A stretch of DNA of 64,000 bases from Adenophora triphylla var. japonica (GCA_022495995.1 JAFEMH010001236.1:1-64000); one strand, 5' to 3'; positions 33,104-45,718 are shown, numbered from the stretch's first letter. Notes: generated by a model not told the origin, from the letters alone. A program made the numbers and translations.

Positions 33104-34363
33104 GCAGGAGGTTTCATGTCTAAGAGCGCTTGTTTTTTTTTCAGGGTTTGCCTCTATTCACGTCGAGCTCATGAGAATTCTCCTTTGTTTTTATTACCAT
33201 ATCATCGATGTAGGCTTCAAGATTTCTATCTAGCTGATCTTTAAAGACAATATTGACCATTCGTTGATAGGTGGCTCCTGCGTTTTTCAGCCTAAAGGGC
33301 ATCATTGTATAGCAGTTAGGGCTGTTACACGAAACGAGCCAGTCGGGCTCGGCTCGTGAAAGCTTGAGTTCGAGTGGGCTCGAGGTGAACTCGAGCTCGA
33401 ACCGATTTTCAAGCTCATTTTTTTTCGATCTGACTCGTGTTCGGCTCGTATGTTCGACGAGCTCTGACCGAGATCGACTCGTTTGAACTCGGCTCGTTAA
33501 GCTCGTTAAAAGCTCGAATGAATTTTGTCCGCGAATGACTTGTTTAGACTCATTTAGGCTCGAGATCGATTACAATTCGAATTAGTGCTCGATAAAGCTC
33601 GTTTGATTTCAGATTTTTTTCAAAAAATAAGTCCAAGCTTGAGTTCGGCTCGTTAATACTCGAGTTCGAGCAGCTCGTGAAAAGCTCGCGAAAAGCTCGA
33701 AACTCGATTCGATCCGAGCTCGAACAGTCATTGTGGGCTCGAGCTTGAGAAAAGCTCAAGCTCGATAACTTTTATACGAGCTCGAGCTCGAAACTTCAAA
33801 GCTCGACTCGGCTCGACTCTTTTACAGCCCTAATAGCAGTACGTCTTGCCCGTGGCGATGAAAGCTACGAAGGCAAAATCTCCATGGGCCATTTTTATTC
33901 GATGGTAGCCAAAGTATGCATCGATGAAGCTCAAAACTCTATGGCCGGCTATAGAATCTACCAAACAGTCAATTCTAGGAAGAGGGAAACAGTCTTTAGG
34001 GCATGCCTTGGTGAGATCTGTGAAGTCAACGCACATCCTCCATTTATCATTGACTTTTTTTCACCATAACGACATTGGCCAGCCACTTGGGGTATGATAT
34101 TTCTTTAATTATCCCCACCTTAAGTAGCTTCTCTATCTCATCCTTGATCGCAATCTCCTTTTCTGGTGGATGCGCTTGAAGGTGGAGTCATCATTGATTT
34201 TGTGGAGGATCAAGTCCTCGCTTATTCCTTGCATATCCTCCACTCTCCATGTGAACACGTCACAATTACTCCTAAATAATTCGATCAAAATCCTCATCTC
34301 CTCAGGATGAATTTCCATGCCAATCTTAACTTTTTGCTCGGGGAAGTGGATATTAATTACCAC
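33104..34363 (-). pseudogene. rt: Element H reverse transcriptase, split by a MITE
   Basis: The N-terminal part (34363-34133) has RSNCDVFTW and EDMQGISEDLILHKIN. The palm follows with CVDFTDLTKACPKDCFPLP and SFIDAYFGYHRIKM. At 33832-33317 a hAT-type MITE interrupts the frame. On its far side the sequence resumes with MMPFRLKNAGATYQRMV and the active site YIDDMVIKT. Stops and shifts lie near 34133 and 33126. Apart from the MITE, the catalytic residues are preserved. Confidence 0.85.
33317..33832. mobile_element. hAT-type MITE with GCTCG-rich body
   Basis: This 516-bp insertion in the RT of element H begins TAGGGCTGT and ends ACAGCCCTA. It is flanked by a perfect 8-bp duplication ATAGCAGT at 33309-33316 and 33833-33840. 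The 8-bp duplication and short inverted ends indicate a hAT transposase. The interior has no ORF and is packed with about thirty GCTCG/CGAGC pentamers. Removing it and one duplication restores RT continuity, which confirms both edges. Confidence 0.9.
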
Positions 34364-34653
34364 CTCCTCGAGCTTGTCGTTAGGCCGCAGATTGCTGATT
34401 TTGCGACAAGGCGGAGTCTATAATGATCGCTGCGGGTTGGCTCTTGCTTATGGGAGAGCGGACATGGAGTATATGACTTCTGGCCTATGTCCCCTGCATT
34501 CCCCTATCAACGTAACCTCACTCAATGGGAGCCATCCTCTTTGCCTTCCCCGCTCTTCTTGAGCTCAATTTTGGTGGAATGAAAGGATAGCATGCCGACG
34601 AGCCTGGCAGCAACAGCATTTGTTTTTGCCTTTGCTCCGCTTTGCCTCCTCGT

Positions 34654-35004
34654 TTAATTGCGAGCTGAAGGCTTCATTTCCCCCTTTCTTCTCTCCTCTA
34701 GTGTCCGGAGAAACCTCTCAGGCTGGTTTTTTATGACCGCAATTCCGCCCGGAGTATTGATTTTTACCCTTTGGTGGGGGATAGATGCTACAATTCCCAG
34801 TGCATCCTGGGCGGTCACGCCAAGTATTGAGTTGTACTGGGATTGTAGATCTACGACCATGAAAGTGACCTTGGCTGTTTTTTGTAGGGGATTTTCCCCT
34901 ATGGTCACTTCAAAATCAATCTTCCCTTTCACGCAGACAGTATGGTTTGTGAATCCTTTGAGCAGGCCGGCATAAGGTGTGAGGTGAGCTTCAGACATTT
35001 TCAT
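34654..35004 (-). pseudogene. pro: Element H protease region
   Basis: An open frame of 116 codons holds the C-terminal half of the retroviral-type protease region and the linker to RT: LTPYAGLLKGF, VTFMVVDLQSQYNSILG and TPGGIAVIKNQ, as in Tat polyproteins. The active-site segment lies upstream (about 35005-35090) in another frame, where IDTGAARDILYY can be read. Confidence 0.65.
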
Positions 35005-35331
35005 CTCTACTAATGTATGATAGTAGAGAATGTCTCTGGCTGCGCCGGTGTCGATTAGGACTCTCCTATGTTTGCCCGCGAGATTCTCATTTTGATGGTG
35101 AGGGGTTGGGTAGAATGGAAGAGAGTGGAGGCAAGTTCACTCCGCTTGAACCCAATTTCTTGCTCTTCTTCGGGAGCCAATGGGGGAATCAAGAATACCT
35201 TTTCTAGTGCCTTGATTTGATGGGAGAGTTTTTTGTTGGAGGGAGCCTCTATTCCAATAAAATTGATATCATAGGTCCCTAGATCATCCTCATCATTATT
35301 CTCTCTCTCTTCTTTCTAGGCCGCGCTGAGG

Positions 35332-36928
35332 TCAAGCTCTTTGGGTGTTAACGTTGTTATTGGCATTGTTACCTTGCACCCATTTGGCTAGCTCGCCGTT
35401 ATTAATTTTTTGCTGAATAATTCTCTTTAGCTGGAAGCAATCCTCAGTGTTGTGACCGTGATCGTTATGAAAGTCACAAAATTTGGCTCTGCTCCTCTCA
35501 TTTGGCTTTCGGCCCATGGGTGGAGGAGGAGGCACTTCCATTGCTCAGATCACCACTGCAGCTGCTGCCTGGGTGGTGTGCATAAACGGCTTCGTCCGTC
35601 AACCTTTTGAGTTTATCAGTGTTGCGGTTTCTATTCTTTCCCTGATTCTGACCGCGGTTGGGTCCCTGACCGGCATCTTGCATATGCTCAATTTTGTCTT
35701 TGGCCGGACTGCGGGCAGCTATTTCACTGGGCTCCTCAGCTGAGGCAATTACGGATCCTCCCTTTCATACATTTCCTCGACATTTTTAGGCCTGTCAGAG
35801 GCAAAGTTCATTTTCAGAAAGCTGGAGGATAGACCGCCCTCAAAGTAGAGCTGAATATCGCTCTCGGACAGGTCTACAATCTGCTCGGACATCTTTCTGA
35901 ACTGAGTGATGTATGATTTGGTTGTTTCTGCAGCGGCCTGCCTGACTCTTATCAGATCAGACTTTGGCCTTGCGGGCTCGCCTGCTCCGGCAAAAGAGTT
36001 CAAAAACCTTTACCTGAACTGATTTGTAGCTTTTGATGGATTTTGGTTAAGGGCCAACATGCATGATAAGGCCTTGCCCGTGAAGGAAGCAGCCAAGGCT
36101 CTGCACATTACGGCCTCATCCGAGGAGAACAGGGCCATCTGTCCTTCAAACCTCCCCATATAGCATTTCGCATTGGTGGAGCCATCATAGGTCTCAATTT
36201 GAGGAGGTTTTCTTCTTTGGATGGGCGCACTGGCGATCTTGTCCGTAAAAGCATCCATTGTGCGGCCACACTTTGTGGAGCTTTACTGATGGTTGGTGCA
36301 TGAACTTGAGAAACTCAAGGTCCGTGCTATCCATTTTGGGCTTTTTAGAGGGAGTAACCACGGCCTTTCCCTTGGCTTTGGTCATAGGTCGTGCTTTTGA
36401 TTTCTCAGGGAGAGGAGTAGATTCTACTCCCTCTCCCACTTCCTCAATCTCTTTCTGATCGCGGTCAGCAAAGGTCGGTTCCACCCTTTTTGTCCCTCTA
36501 GCTTGACTAGCAAGAGATTTTGTGGGGACTCTTTGGGAGAACCTTAATGAACCTTCTTTTAGGGGAACACCACCATTGGCCCCCAACTCTACCAACTCAA
36601 GCTGGACATCATTTATAGCTATGGCCTCAGCTACTAGTTTAGCCCTTGCAGCCAAAGCTTGATTTCTCTTGAGGATCCACTCAGGAGTGATAGGAGAGGT
36701 GGGATTTTTTGGACTTGGAGTTTGAGGGGACTTATCCTTTCGGGCCGCCTCAAGCTTTTCCCTTAGGTCTCTTTGAGAAGGAGTAAGAGATCCTAGACTG
36801 TGAGAACGACCACCCAACTTATTAAAGGCCGAGGTGCTTGGTCTAACAGGATTTATTTGAGAGGAAGAAGCTTGGTCACTACCTTGGGTAGAAAGAAATC
36901 CATCGTTTTGGAGAGGAATATTAGACAT
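35332..36928 (-). pseudogene. gag: Element H gag, broken
   Basis: The likely start is the Met at 36928 (MSNIPLQNDG); a Met further upstream at 37012 is also in frame. The N-terminal half is basic and low in complexity. The capsid core starts near 36240 (PPQIETYDGSTNAKCYMGRFEGQMAL, CRALAASFTGKALSCML) and continues after a shift (ETTKSYITQFRKMSEQIVDL, LYFEGGL). A zinc-like block [18 protein letters not shown] is near 35440-35475. Stops near 36010, 35749 and 35498 break it. The motifs are those of Tat/Retand gag. Confidence 0.8.
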
Positions 36929-37056
36929 TTTTCGCGGTGAAAAAGCTGGAAAGGTTGTTTTTCGAAAACAAGTGTTTGAAAACGGTGTGGTGTTTGTTTT
37001 TGACAGATACAAGATTACATGAGAAAAAACTAGACATTTCTCAGCAATGGAATCAC

Positions 37057-37811
37057 TGATGATGCCTCGACTTTCGGAGGTCTCGCTTGTTTAGGATATC
37101 TGGCTTGATAATGGTTTATACCTAGAACACAACAAAGACAAGAAGCACCATTAAGGTCAAAGTCGGGATTTAATCCAGCTCAGGCCATCGGGTGTGAGAG
37201 TAAGACCTCTTGAGGGTTTATCACTGAGAAATAAGTCTTGGAATGTCTTGTGTGAATTGTGTGTTTAGAATTTAGACAATGTGGCTTACAAATATAGATT
37301 TTGCACTTGCCTTGTCCATGGGGACAAAGGTTGATATTTATAGCAAGTAGGAGCTGCTCGCTGACGTCAGCCCTAAGAATATCTTTGTCTTTGACATAGG
37401 ACATGTGTCCGCGCTTGGTTGGGTCTGTCAATAAAGTGAGATTTGCTGCAGAGAGATGTTTTGAAAGGACATGTACAGAGGATAGTTGGCGCAGCGCATT
37501 GATGGCATATTAGGCGCCTGAGTCATCATTCATTGCGATGGAAATTAGCCGACTTATTGGTGTCAGAGCTAGTACGAAATCTTGCTCTACAAGCTTTGGC
37601 TTTAACCGAAAGTTTGACGAGATAATCGAAAATCTGATATGAGTTCGCGGTCAATATTCATTGGGCGCGACTATGACTGCCCGCAGTCTTAACTCTAGCG
37701 CTCTAACTATCCGCGATATTTAAAACTGGCAATCCGCAATCTATGATATGCGTCGTATTTGGTCATTGGGCTCGATAGAGCTTTTGGTACGATCCGATTT
37801 CGGGCTCATCA
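37057..37811 (-). repeat. 5' LTR of element H
   Basis: On the minus strand this starts TGATGAGCCCG and ends GGCATCATCA, so the ends are inverted repeats. It is about 755 bp. The gag leader follows directly on the left, though I could not identify the primer tRNA with confidence. The right edge is about 30-50 bp from the host gene leader. There is no partner LTR in the window. Confidence 0.6.
37335..37342 (-). promoter_or_regulatory. TATA box of the element H LTR
   Basis: The minus strand reads TATAAATA about 470 bp from the LTR start, pointing left into element H and away from the host gene. Confidence 0.6.
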
Positions 37812-37996
37812 AAAAAGAAAAAGAAAAGAAAACAAAAATGAAAACCACTAGCTGGGGATATGAGCATTGTTGATGACTATCACCATCACTTCACCGCCGC
37901 TAAAGCCAAATTCGTCGACTTCTTCATCCTTCATCTCCATCCAACCATTTCAACCTACAACTCCTCCCTCTCCTCGTTGCCTATCCTCTATCTCCG
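37812..37996 (+). other. 5' leader exon of the phosphoglycerate-mutase-like gene
   Basis: Pyrimidine-rich leader sequence (CATCACTTCACCGCCGC, CTTCTTCATCCTTCATCTCC) ends in a good donor, CCG/gtaaat at 37996/37997. It joins by splicing to the first coding exon at 39699. The transcription start is not defined; it must lie right of the element H LTR or inside it. I see no convincing TATA box between them. Confidence 0.6.
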
Positions 37997-39714
37997 GTAA
38001 ATTTATGATTGTTCCGGCATCTTTTTAGCTTCTAATTACTTCGATTTCTACTGTTTTTTTTTGCTCAATCTATGCTTCACGCCTGATTCGTGCAGCTCCG
38101 TTCTCAGTTTTTAACCTTTTTAGCTGCTTAAATTCTTTCATATATGCGTCGCTTATGGTCGTAAAATTCGTACACCAAAATAAATGTGATGGTGCTGGAT
38201 TACTTTGTTCATGAATCGCGGTTTTAGGTTATTTTTTTGATGTTTAATTGGACTTTTGATAGTGAATTCATGATTTAATTTGGATTTTTCGCATGTGATT
38301 CGAGTATATTCGATTGTGTGAAAAAGATGACGTACTTTTAGGCAACATTCTAGTTCTAAGGAGGTTTCTCTGTCACTATCAATGTGCGATTCTGTTAGTG
38401 GAATAAGGAAGGAGGATTGTAGGTTCTAAAGTAGGTTAATAGCAGTTTATTTCCCTAATGTGTTAATGTTCTAGTGTGGTGATATACGTCGTTGAGCGGC
38501 TCTCTAACAACTTAAAATTTTAGATGAGATGGTTATTTAACATAATGTCAATGCTGCACACACCACATATTATTTTCTGGTGCAAGACTTTCTTTAGATT
38601 TCCGCTACTTCAGATTCAGATTCCTTTGATTGGATTATATGTGTGTAAGTCATTGCTAACGAATATTGATTCCAACCGATAAAAAACTTTTGGTATATTT
38701 CACACATGTAACAGCTGAACCTATACAATAACAGCTGAACTATACTACTCCCTCCACCACTAAATGAATGTCAAAGTTTCAATTTGAGGGACATTTTGTA
38801 AAAAAAATTAATTCAAGCATTTGTAGTAATATAAGTACATAAAAGCCCTTATTAATGATCTCACCATATTGCATCGCAAGTCTAAGTTTGAATTAGAACC
38901 TTATTGGATGATGAGGGAGGATTTGATAACTTCCTTAAAAATTGGACATTCATTTTGGAACAAAAAATTTGAAAATCTGGACATTCATTTAGGGACAGAG
39001 GGAGTACTATATAGAGATGCCAATCGGGCAGGCAACTTGATTTTGTGAGTGTGTGTGTGTGTGTGGGGGGGGGTGAGGTGGGTTGAAGAAGTAGTAACTT
39101 AAGATCGTATCACAAAGTTAAATACCATTGTGTTTATATTGGTGAGAAATAGAAATACAAGTTGTATCATTGAAGCTAACATTGAATTTCCTGCCCCTTC
39201 CCAGTTGTCCTCTTCATTTTTTAATTCATCAAGGTTTACTCTTTACAGGCCATAAGGAAATCTTCTCCATCTTAGATTACAAGTGTAGATATATGATATC
39301 TAAGGGTACCTACTCTCTGTAATCTACGGGTTATAAAGTTATACGAAGTAGTTACATACACCTTCTTCTTTCCATATTCTCTTTTCATTGTACATCATCT
39401 TCTAGATTAACAGTTCTGTTATTAAAAACTTCTTTTCCAGATTAGAAGTAATTTTTGCTTGATTATGATACAAAATTCATTCTTTGTGCTTCTACAAAAG
39501 TGCCACACTTGCTTCCTGCACCTCCAATGGTATCATAGAACAGTTGTCAGAATTCCAAACATGTGCTTGTGCATTAAAATATAGTACATCATTCTTGGAA
39601 TCTACTGTGATCGATGATACTATCATGATTCTCTCTTCAAGGCATTTGACATCAGTTAGACTTACTAGTTCGTGTATTTTCTTTCATGGTTGACGCAGTT
39701 GCAAATATGGGTAA
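37860..39714 (+). other. Upstream ORF overlapping the main start codon
   Basis: An ATG at 37860 (MSIVDDYHHHF) stays open to the donor at 37996. After splicing to 39699 it reads five more codons and stops at TAA 39712-39714, overlapping the main ATG at 39707 in another frame. It is about 50 codons long. A shorter uORF starts at 37838. Such uORFs usually lower translation of the main frame; the effect here is inferred. Confidence 0.45.
38748..39004. mobile_element. Stowaway-like MITE in intron 1 of the host gene
   Basis: Ends CTCCCTCC...GGAGGGAG-type (CTCCCTCCACCACTAAATG and CATTTAGGGACAGAGGGAG) are flanked by TA on both sides. It is about 257 bp and has no ORF. TA duplication and the CTCCCTCC end are typical of Tc1/mariner-derived Stowaway elements. 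Confidence 0.8.
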
Positions 39715-42700
39715 TGATGGAGTCTCAAGTTTATACCCGTTGAATCGTTGTAAAACTCTTCACGTGGTTGGTATCATCTTTGTCTTACGTAATTTTTTTC
39801 TGATGCTTTGATTTTGTCATCCACAATTACTTCCTCTGGTTTTTGCCATAAGTTTCAATATACTGGTCTTACTACTTGACTTCCAGGTCAGGCATGCACA
39901 AGGGATTCACAATGTTGAAGGAGATAAGAACTACAAAGTATACATGTCTCAAGAGTATTTTGATGCACACCTTACTCAGTTAGGATGGCAGCAGGTGGGA
40001 AGCCACTAATGTATATGCTGTTAGGTTTCAGTTAATATAAAGATATATCTCCATTATGTTACTTATTGTTTCTGAAGCCTATTTTTTGTCCCTCTGTAAT
40101 AGGTTGAAAACTTGCGTAAACATGTTCATGCATGTGGTCTTATCAAAAAGGTTGATTTAGTCATCACTTCTCCTTTGCTAAGGTAATGATGCTGGCATTC
40201 GTACTCTAGGACTACTGACATCATTTTATCAACATTCTTGATACATTATTTATCTGACAGCTTTCTCTCCTATAACCAAGAGCAATTAAGAGAAGCATCT
40301 CTAGTTCTGTACATATTTGATTAGCACATATACACGTTATTCATTATTTTCTGCTGAGTATTTGCATCTTTTGCCCAAGTCTTGATCTATGACGCAAAGA
40401 AATTGGGATTGGTATTATATGAAATTCCTCTGTAAGCTTCAAAATGATTTTTGTCTCCTTGGAAGGTCTCAAAGTTCATCGGGACCATTGTCTATGCACA
40501 CTTCAAAGAAGGAAGCCTTTTATCAATGATTTTTTAAGGACGAGATGAGGTTGGATGAACTTTTTTATAAAACCTAATGGAATGCACAATCTTCATTGCA
40601 GTCCTTTGTTCTCTCACACAATAGTGTTCAAGGATGTTTTCTGATTCTCTTAGTACAATTTGTGTTCCATACTTTGTATATGATATGCCAGCCAGGAGAT
40701 CCAAACCAAGTACACATGGAATATGAGTGACTCACAAATATACCAGGGCAATAGAGCAGGGCAATGTTTTAAGAATTCTGAATAAATCGCACCGAGTGGG
40801 TTACCCCAGATTTCTTATATATTTCAAAGCCAAGCTTGATGTACCCTAGTATAGAATTTATGCCCACCTCCTTGGCACTTTGAATTGGTTGGCATGGAGA
40901 AAGTGGGTGAATCAGGCAAACAAATGGAATAATTATACTTACCGTGTTAAATTTGGAGCATCCAACCTGATACCAGTTAGAGTTAGGTGCTATGATTGCA
41001 TCATCTTTATATTTCGAAGTAGGCTTTAGTTGCCTAATGTAGGATTGATATCCTCAAAAGATTGAGAAAGTCATGAGACAAATGCTTTTTGTACCATCAC
41101 TGGCCACCATAAAAGAAACAGGTTCGCATCTCCTTATCACCTTTGGTGGTAAGGTTAAATTGGTGCATCTCACAGTATTTGTCATCCTCCTTGAACACCG
41201 GTCCCCTTTGGAGGCTCTGACTTCCAAGTAACCATGACCTTTTGATGCAGCGAAGCGGAAGCAAGATAAACACTATTAATCCGTTGATTGTCGCAACAAT
41301 ACCGGAAGAACAATCTTCAATAACCTATTGATTCAACGAATACTAGGAAATTGACTTCAAAAGTAACACATTCACTTTTGGATAACAAAGAGACACGCTC
41401 AGCATCAAAATTCTATTAATCAAACACCAATTTTCGAAATTACAATTAACTTGAATTTTATAGGACTCCTGAGACCTGGATCTCAAGTCAAACACTTCTA
41501 AAAACAATCCTTACCTATATGGTAACCTAATAGACCATCAATTCATCAAAATAAAGTTCTAATATACTTATAATACTGAAAATACTAACCAAATAATATT
41601 AAATTCGAAAATAATAATAAAATAACAAGTAATTAAAATAAAACTCATATTTATCCCTAATCTTCATCATTGATCTCCATCACCTTTCCCCTGAAGTGAA
41701 CAATATTGACACTAGTTTTATGAACAGCTTCCATGGCTTACAAATAATTCAACTTAAGTGAGAATTGACTTTCTCAAAGTTGTTTGACAAAGTCAATTTA
41801 CAATTCAGTAAAATGATGCTTCTTGGTCCTCTGATACACACACTCTCTCTCTCCACTCTTCCCATCCTTCAAAAAGTGACTTGACTCTCGTTTCGTTTGC
41901 CTATAGTTGAATATTTCTGAATCAATTGATGGCAGTTCTTTCTAAACCTTGGCTTGTGACTAACATGACACAACAGGACTATGCAAACAGCTGTAGGAGT
42001 ATTTGGTGGTGAGGGTTACACAGATAGGATGGATGTGCTACCGCTGATGGTTGCAAATGCAGGAAACAGTAACCGTTCTGCAATTTCAAGTCTGAATTCC
42101 CCTCCTATCATTGCTGTGGAATATTGCCGAGAACATTTGGTAGGTTTTTGTAAAGATGTACATTAGCATGTGTTTCTTTGTTTTATGCTAACTATATCTC
42201 ATGTTTGCAAGCGCCTTTTATGCTCTAGTAAACTTGGATTAGCATTGCATTTGTCCCAATTACCTTGGCTCAAGTCTATTTGTTAATTGGTAAAGTACTA
42301 AATAGTGCCTTGCACACTTGTTTAGAGTTCACATTTAGATTTTTTTTTGCATTAAAATGCATTCACGAGATTCCCAATAAAAAAAAATCTTTCCAAAATA
42401 TATTCATTAGATGGTAGCCCGGAGCACTCTTTAGCAGGATCCTTATCTAGTTTAAGCTTGATAATCAAACAATATTTTATGATTTCTAAGAGGGAAAGGC
42501 AAACCTTCCATAACTGAACAATATGAGAGAGAGGAATCATGCTATAGACAAGTTGATACGTTGGTGCTTAGATGGTTGTAGGTAAATATGCATTTGATGA
42601 TGTTTTAAACTATGGGTAAGTGGTACAGTTAAGAATGTTATAAAAGTTGCAATGTTGAGCATTTACATTTGTACGTTCATCTGTGACTTTCAGGTTCAGT

Positions 42701-45539
42701 TCTAAGATCTACAAAGATAGTGTCTATAGATTGAATATTTGGATGCTTGGTTCTTCCATAACCGAAGCGTAACTTTGTTACATTTGCTTTCAATGGAGTT
42801 ATATGAAGCTATTTCCAGTATATTCTTCCGAGTTTTGTTTGGTTTGCTTGCTTTTGAAAATATAGGTTTAGCGTAAGATATAAAACCAGGTATGTAGTTA
42901 GTATGTCATTACTATGGTAGTTTGGCTAGCTTTCAGAATACGTGTTCTTGCCGCAGATTAGAATGTCATTCTAGTAACATGCGAAGTAACTTACATTGAG
43001 TTGGAAATTTTTATGTCTAATATCATGCAATTGCCTGATTGTCTTATACTTTTGGTGCAGTACTTTTCAGGGGTTTTCAGTTGTGATTCTCTGTGCTTTA
43101 ACTATAGAGCTCGATACCTTAATTTGATGCGTGATATATTGTTAGTTATTAGTTTATTGAATAAAGGACCTTGTTTTACCGTTGATAGAGTACCTTTTGG
43201 CTAAGCACGATCCCATCTAAATATGTCCCTTTCTGTGTGCACATTTTCAAGCCTTGTTTACAACCGAAGTAAGGTTTCAAACCTGTATTTTTCTATAGTT
43301 GTGAAGCCAACATTCACAAAAAAAATAATCTCAGTTGGTGCATACTCATGCAAGATTTCTCATCCATTTGATTGCCTTCAGATTTAATGCCAATCTGTGC
43401 AAAATAATTGATTCGTTGTTAGATTCTAAGTGAGATTAGGACCTCGTTACCTCATTTAGAACCTTTGTGCTGACTAGTCTTAGAGTATTGGCCTTGGTAT
43501 GCATGATTCATGCCTGGTTTGATCTCTTGGATTCAATATAAAATCTGCTTTCACATTTACACTTGAAACCTCACAAATTTATCATAGTTATTATGGTTGT
43601 CAGGGGGTTCATCCTTGTGACAGGAGGAGAAGCATCAGTGAATATCAATGCTTATTTCCAGCAATTGATTTTTCATTGGTAAGTACTCAAGTTGGCGCTG
43701 TCCTTTAAAGTACTTGTAAAAGTTTATCTATTATGCCTATTATTGACCTTACCTGGAAGGCGGAGTAGATATATTTTTATTTGAATATGTATTTTCTAGT
43801 GTGCTTGTCAATCAAGAGAAATATTTTCAGGACAAAAATATTTACTGCTAGACAGTAGTTTTTGGATTGGACAGCTGTTGAGGTTGACGGCTGATGGGAG
43901 AAGGGGATCAAACCTGCATCAGTCGAAGAACAACCAAGGAATTCTTAGTATACATGGTATAATTGCCATGTAAAAAACTTCGGTTTTTGTGCTTACCATA
44001 TTCATGCATGTGGGTTCCATGTGCCTAAATGTTGATAAGCATGCAATGCATGCATGTAAAATGACAGCTGAGTGCACAAGTTGGAATCTGTAGTCAAAAG
44101 CCTGGCTGTTAGGTAGTGTGTCCAACCATGCATGTCATCGTCAATCAGTATCCACATTTTAGCCTTAATGCCATGTTGATGCCCCTGAGCAAATTCTTAG
44201 TTTGTTGGAATAGTTCTTACCCTTTGCACATATATACTTGTTTGTGTGCATGCATGTAAGACTTTTAAGTGTGGTTGAAGACAAAAAGATATGTCCTTTG
44301 TTATGAAAGAGGGATGCATGAGGAACATGATGCAGTACATCACATTTTGTAACCATAATGAAATGACATTACTGTCCATTTAAAGAACTCATTACGAGTT
44401 TGAAATTTTATGCTCAAAATACTCCTCCAATGACTTGCATACTAAGATAACCATTACCGGATGCTCTCTTCATCCTAAAACCAGTTCATTTGAAAAGTCA
44501 TAACTATTTAATGCTGTCCTGTATATGTATGGTTCCCTCTGTTCCTGAAAATAATCCATAGCAGGTTTGTGCAGCAATATTTCTCTCATTTTACCCTTAT
44601 ATAGCCTTTTGTGTTTACATTTTGATACTGTTCTCTCTCTCTCTCACTATCCCCTCCACCTCACAGATTGAAAGTGACGAAGATGTTCTATGGAAGGCCG
44701 ATGTTAGGGAGACAAAGGAAGAACTTGCTGCCAGAGGCATGAAGTTCTTCAACTGGTTAATTTCCTTCCAAACTTAAGTAGTGTTGTGATGATGAATATT
44801 ATATATGCTGAATGTCAAGAGTAGTACATTTCGATTCAAAGATATACAAATTGCTTAGTGAATGGAATTGTTGTTCACTAAATGGCTGATTGGCTTGAAG
44901 AACTTATCGCTTCCTGCTCTCGCTCGGGCATAATAAACTGAATGGAATTGTTGTTCAGTAAATGGAGGCAATCTTAGCAATAAATTTAGTTTAGCGTTTA
45001 TATGATCATCTCCAAGTGATTCATGCAGGTTATGGACACGGAAAGAAAAGGAGATAGCAATTGTAACACATAGTGGATTCTTGTTTCACACACTGCAAGC
45101 ATATGGCACCGACTGTCATCCTTTGGTGAAGAAAGAAGTTTGCAAACAGTAAGTACTAATGAGTTTTCACTTGCTTCGACATTGTTACCTATGATCTTAA
45201 TAGAAATTAGCAAATATATTTGTGCTCATGTTTTACCTTGAAGACTCTTGAGAGATGACTAGAACAATATTTATGTGCAGTTTTGCTAATTGTGAGCTTC
45301 GTTCAATGGTGATTGTGGACCAAGGGTAAAGCATTTCCTCTCATCAATACCTAGACATATGATCTTTTTCCACTTCTTTGGTCAAAATTTCTTACGTTGA
45401 CTTCTTGTTTTCCAGCATGTTAGGATCCGATCCCTCGACAACTGATTATCCAGGAAAGATTCCTCCAGGACCTGATCTGCCCAGTGACAAAGCTGCTGAG
45501 AAACTCCAGCGAGATGGTGAGAATTCTGGGTTAACATGA
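39707..45539 (+). CDS. Phosphoglycerate-mutase-like protein (histidine phosphatase superfamily)
   Basis: Nine coding exons are joined by GT-AG introns: 39707-39766, 39887-39994, 40103-40182, 41977-42139, 43604-43678, 44667-44755, 45029-45148, 45281-45325 and 45416-45539. The sum is 864 bases, or 287 codons plus stop, with frame kept at every junction. The protein has the superfamily RHG-type motif near its N-terminus (LHVVRHAQGIHN), a later TSPLLRTMQTA block, and the second catalytic histidine in IVTHSGFLFHT. It resembles plant phosphoglycerate mutase-like protein 1 (Arabidopsis At5g64460 type). Members are soluble phosphatases or mutases; the substrate in plants is not known to me. No targeting peptide is evident. 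It appears intact, the only intact protein gene in the window. Confidence 0.93.
41240..41880 (-). repeat. Possible solo Copia LTR in intron 4
   Basis: Intron 4 (40183-41976) contains an AT-rich stretch preceded by TGCAGCGAAGCGGAAGCAAG. Its reverse resembles the GCTTCCGCTGCG end seen in the Copia LTR of element F. I found no matching partner and no clear target duplication, so the edges are guesses. Confidence 0.25.
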
Positions 45540-45718
45540 GTAGCAAATGCTCTATTCCTACATTATTTTTTCCTCGTGTAAGCATATCATAATGCACAAC
45601 ATTCTTCCTCTGGCATGTAACCTGCAACAACTAGAAAAATACTCCCTAATCTCATCCATTTATGCCAATTTCCATCTTTTTTCTTTTACTGGTCTCAGTA
45701 CTTCTGATCATGAAGATA
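45540..45718 (+). other. 3' UTR of the host gene
   Basis: This is AT-rich sequence directly after the stop codon. No clear AATAAA is present before the MITE at 45719, so the polyadenylation site is not assigned. Confidence 0.4.

Larger units (their letters stand above)
28371..37811 (-). mobile_element. Element H: Tat/Retand-like Ty3/gypsy with antisense accessory ORF
   Basis: Reading leftwards from the LTR at 37057-37811: gag, protease, RT, RNase H, a second RNase H, integrase, then a spacer and an accessory ORF on the opposite strand. Two RNase H domains mark the Tat lineage, and I recall antisense ORFs between pol and the 3' LTR in Grande- and Retand-type members. The 3' LTR is missing: H sequence begins inside the accessory ORF at a sharp junction with element G. 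All coding parts carry stops or shifts, and a hAT-type MITE sits in RT. Confidence 0.75.

Noticed and set aside
38000..39690. Additional coding exons in intron 1 of the host gene
   Set aside because: There is no open frame with homology; the region holds a MITE and AT-rich intron sequence.
39761..39772. Donor at 39770/39771 (TTG/gtatc) for the first coding exon
   Set aside because: It breaks the frame before the RHA motif. Using GTG/gttggt at 39766/39767 with acceptor 39886 gives VVRHAQGIHN in frame.
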